A stretch of DNA of 6,754 bases from a bacterium (lineage in GTDB: Bacteria; Desulfobacterota; S145-22). The translations under genes were made by a program, and so were the position numbers. The stretch covers positions 1-6,754 of the forward strand of contig JALTEW010000340.1 of the NCBI GenBank assembly GCA_027073795.1, given 5' to 3'. Under the pieces are notes generated by a model. The model was not told the DNA's origin, made no database searches, and saw only the letters and a list, made by a program, of their open reading frames with translations. Shown here one piece after another: positions 6,223 to 6,754 of the stretch. The first letter of the stretch is position 1. Each line of letters begins with the position of its first letter.

Positions 6223-6754
6223 ATCCGCTCGCCTCGCATCTTGCGCTCAAATTTGTTCCTGATTTCGCGGGAGATGGCACCTTCACCGCCCTTCTTGAGC
6301 AGCACATGCCCCATGATATCCCGCGCCGGCACCCGCGCGCCGGTCGTGGCCTTGCGCAGGTGGATGCCCATACGATGTAGACGGGATCGCATTCCGGGGG
6401 AGTAAGTCCAATAATAGCCGTGCGCGCTTTTTTCCGCGATCTTCGCCTGCCACGCAGTACCTTCCGAAACCGCCAAAAATCCGACATCCGCTGTAAGATT
6501 TTTCCAGTCAGACTTATAAATGATGCCGCGCCATAGAGATGATAGAGGCGCGCGGCGTGTTTGCCGGTATCCCCTTGGACGATTGCGCAGAACGGAACGG
6601 GGAGCTAACCCAAGCTCACCGCGTTTTAGGCCCTGCGAGGCATCCCGCCGTAACTGATAGGCAGTGCGCGTAACGGCAAGGGAAGCGGCCTTTTTGAGCT
6701 GCTTCTCTTCCTGTTCCATCAGCTTCGATGCTTTTTGTAATTGCCGAAATGCTA
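6219..6754 (-). CDS. HK97-gp10 / DUF6441-like head-tail or minor tail protein, N-terminus cut by the window edge
   Basis: The frame is open to the right edge: 177 codons are visible. An in-frame ATG at 6719 has no ribosome binding site, and the upstream codons continue the same helical pattern (AFRQLQKASKL before MEQEEKQLKKAASLAVTRTA), so the true start is probably outside the window. The protein is very basic. The 'KAASLAVTRTAYQLRRDA' helix and the downstream 'GIHLRKATTGARVPARDIMG' segment recall gp10-like, DUF6441 and minor-tail-Z proteins, which act at the head-tail joint or in tail assembly. Its position just before the terminator-like gene fits gp10. The last codons overlap the next start as ATGA. 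The exact family is uncertain. Confidence 0.65.
   Translation of the reverse strand, partial: AFRQLQKASKLMEQEEKQLKKAASLAVTRTAYQLRRDASQGLKRGELGLAPRSVLRNRPRGYRQTRRAPLSSLWRGIIYKSDWKNLTADVGFLAVSEGTAWQAKIAEKSAHGYYWTYSPGMRSRLHRMGIHLRKATTGARVPARDIMGHVLLKKGGEGAISREIRNKFERKMRGERI

Overview
The window is a stretch of a siphovirus-type tail module, most likely from a prophage. Every convincing gene is on the minus strand, so transcription runs from the right edge to the left edge. No integrase, lysis gene, tRNA, rRNA, CRISPR array or insertion sequence is visible. The host cannot be fixed from the sequence. Base composition is mid-range, ribosome binding sites are strong, and the gene order is lambda/HK97-like. 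The intergenic heptad repeats and a 'cacgcaaag' inverted repeat resemble noncoding repeats I associate with environmental Gram-negative genomes such as Desulfobacterota. That is recollection, not proof.

In transcription order (right to left) the genes are: (1) the C-terminal part of a basic HK97-gp10/DUF6441-like head-tail or minor tail protein, 6754-6219, cut by the window edge; (2) a probable tail terminator/completion protein, 6222-5767; (3) a small 63-residue phage protein, 5770-5579; (4) the major tail tube protein, 5524-4280, carrying an inserted accessory module; (5) a tail assembly chaperone gene starting at 4201, with a short product ending at 3821 and a -1 frameshift product ending at 3507; (6) the tape measure protein, 3247 to the left edge, missing only its C-terminus (1082 residues visible). 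Genes 1-2 and 2-3 overlap by four bases (ATGA), which suggests coupled translation. No sheath gene lies beside the tube gene, so the tail is probably non-contractile.

The clearest discovery is a complete programmed -1 frameshift signal in the chaperone gene: a slippery A AAA AAC at 3845-3839, a 7-base spacer, and a hairpin with 13 paired bases at 3831-3801 that contains the zero-frame stop. The downstream frame encodes a cysteine-pair domain and has no plausible start codon of its own, so it should be made only as a fusion, like lambda gpG-T.

The three junctions whose reading frames do not overlap (small protein-tube, tube-chaperone, chaperone-tape measure) each hold a copy of a degenerate 7-base-period repeat. 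In two copies the repeat forms a perfect 10-bp stem with a compensatory base-pair change. The third copy runs into the small protein gene and supplies its C-terminal residues and stop codon. A further long imperfect inverted repeat follows the frameshift product. Together with the tube insert and patchy codon usage in the tape measure gene, this suggests a mosaic prophage module that has collected intergenic repeats.
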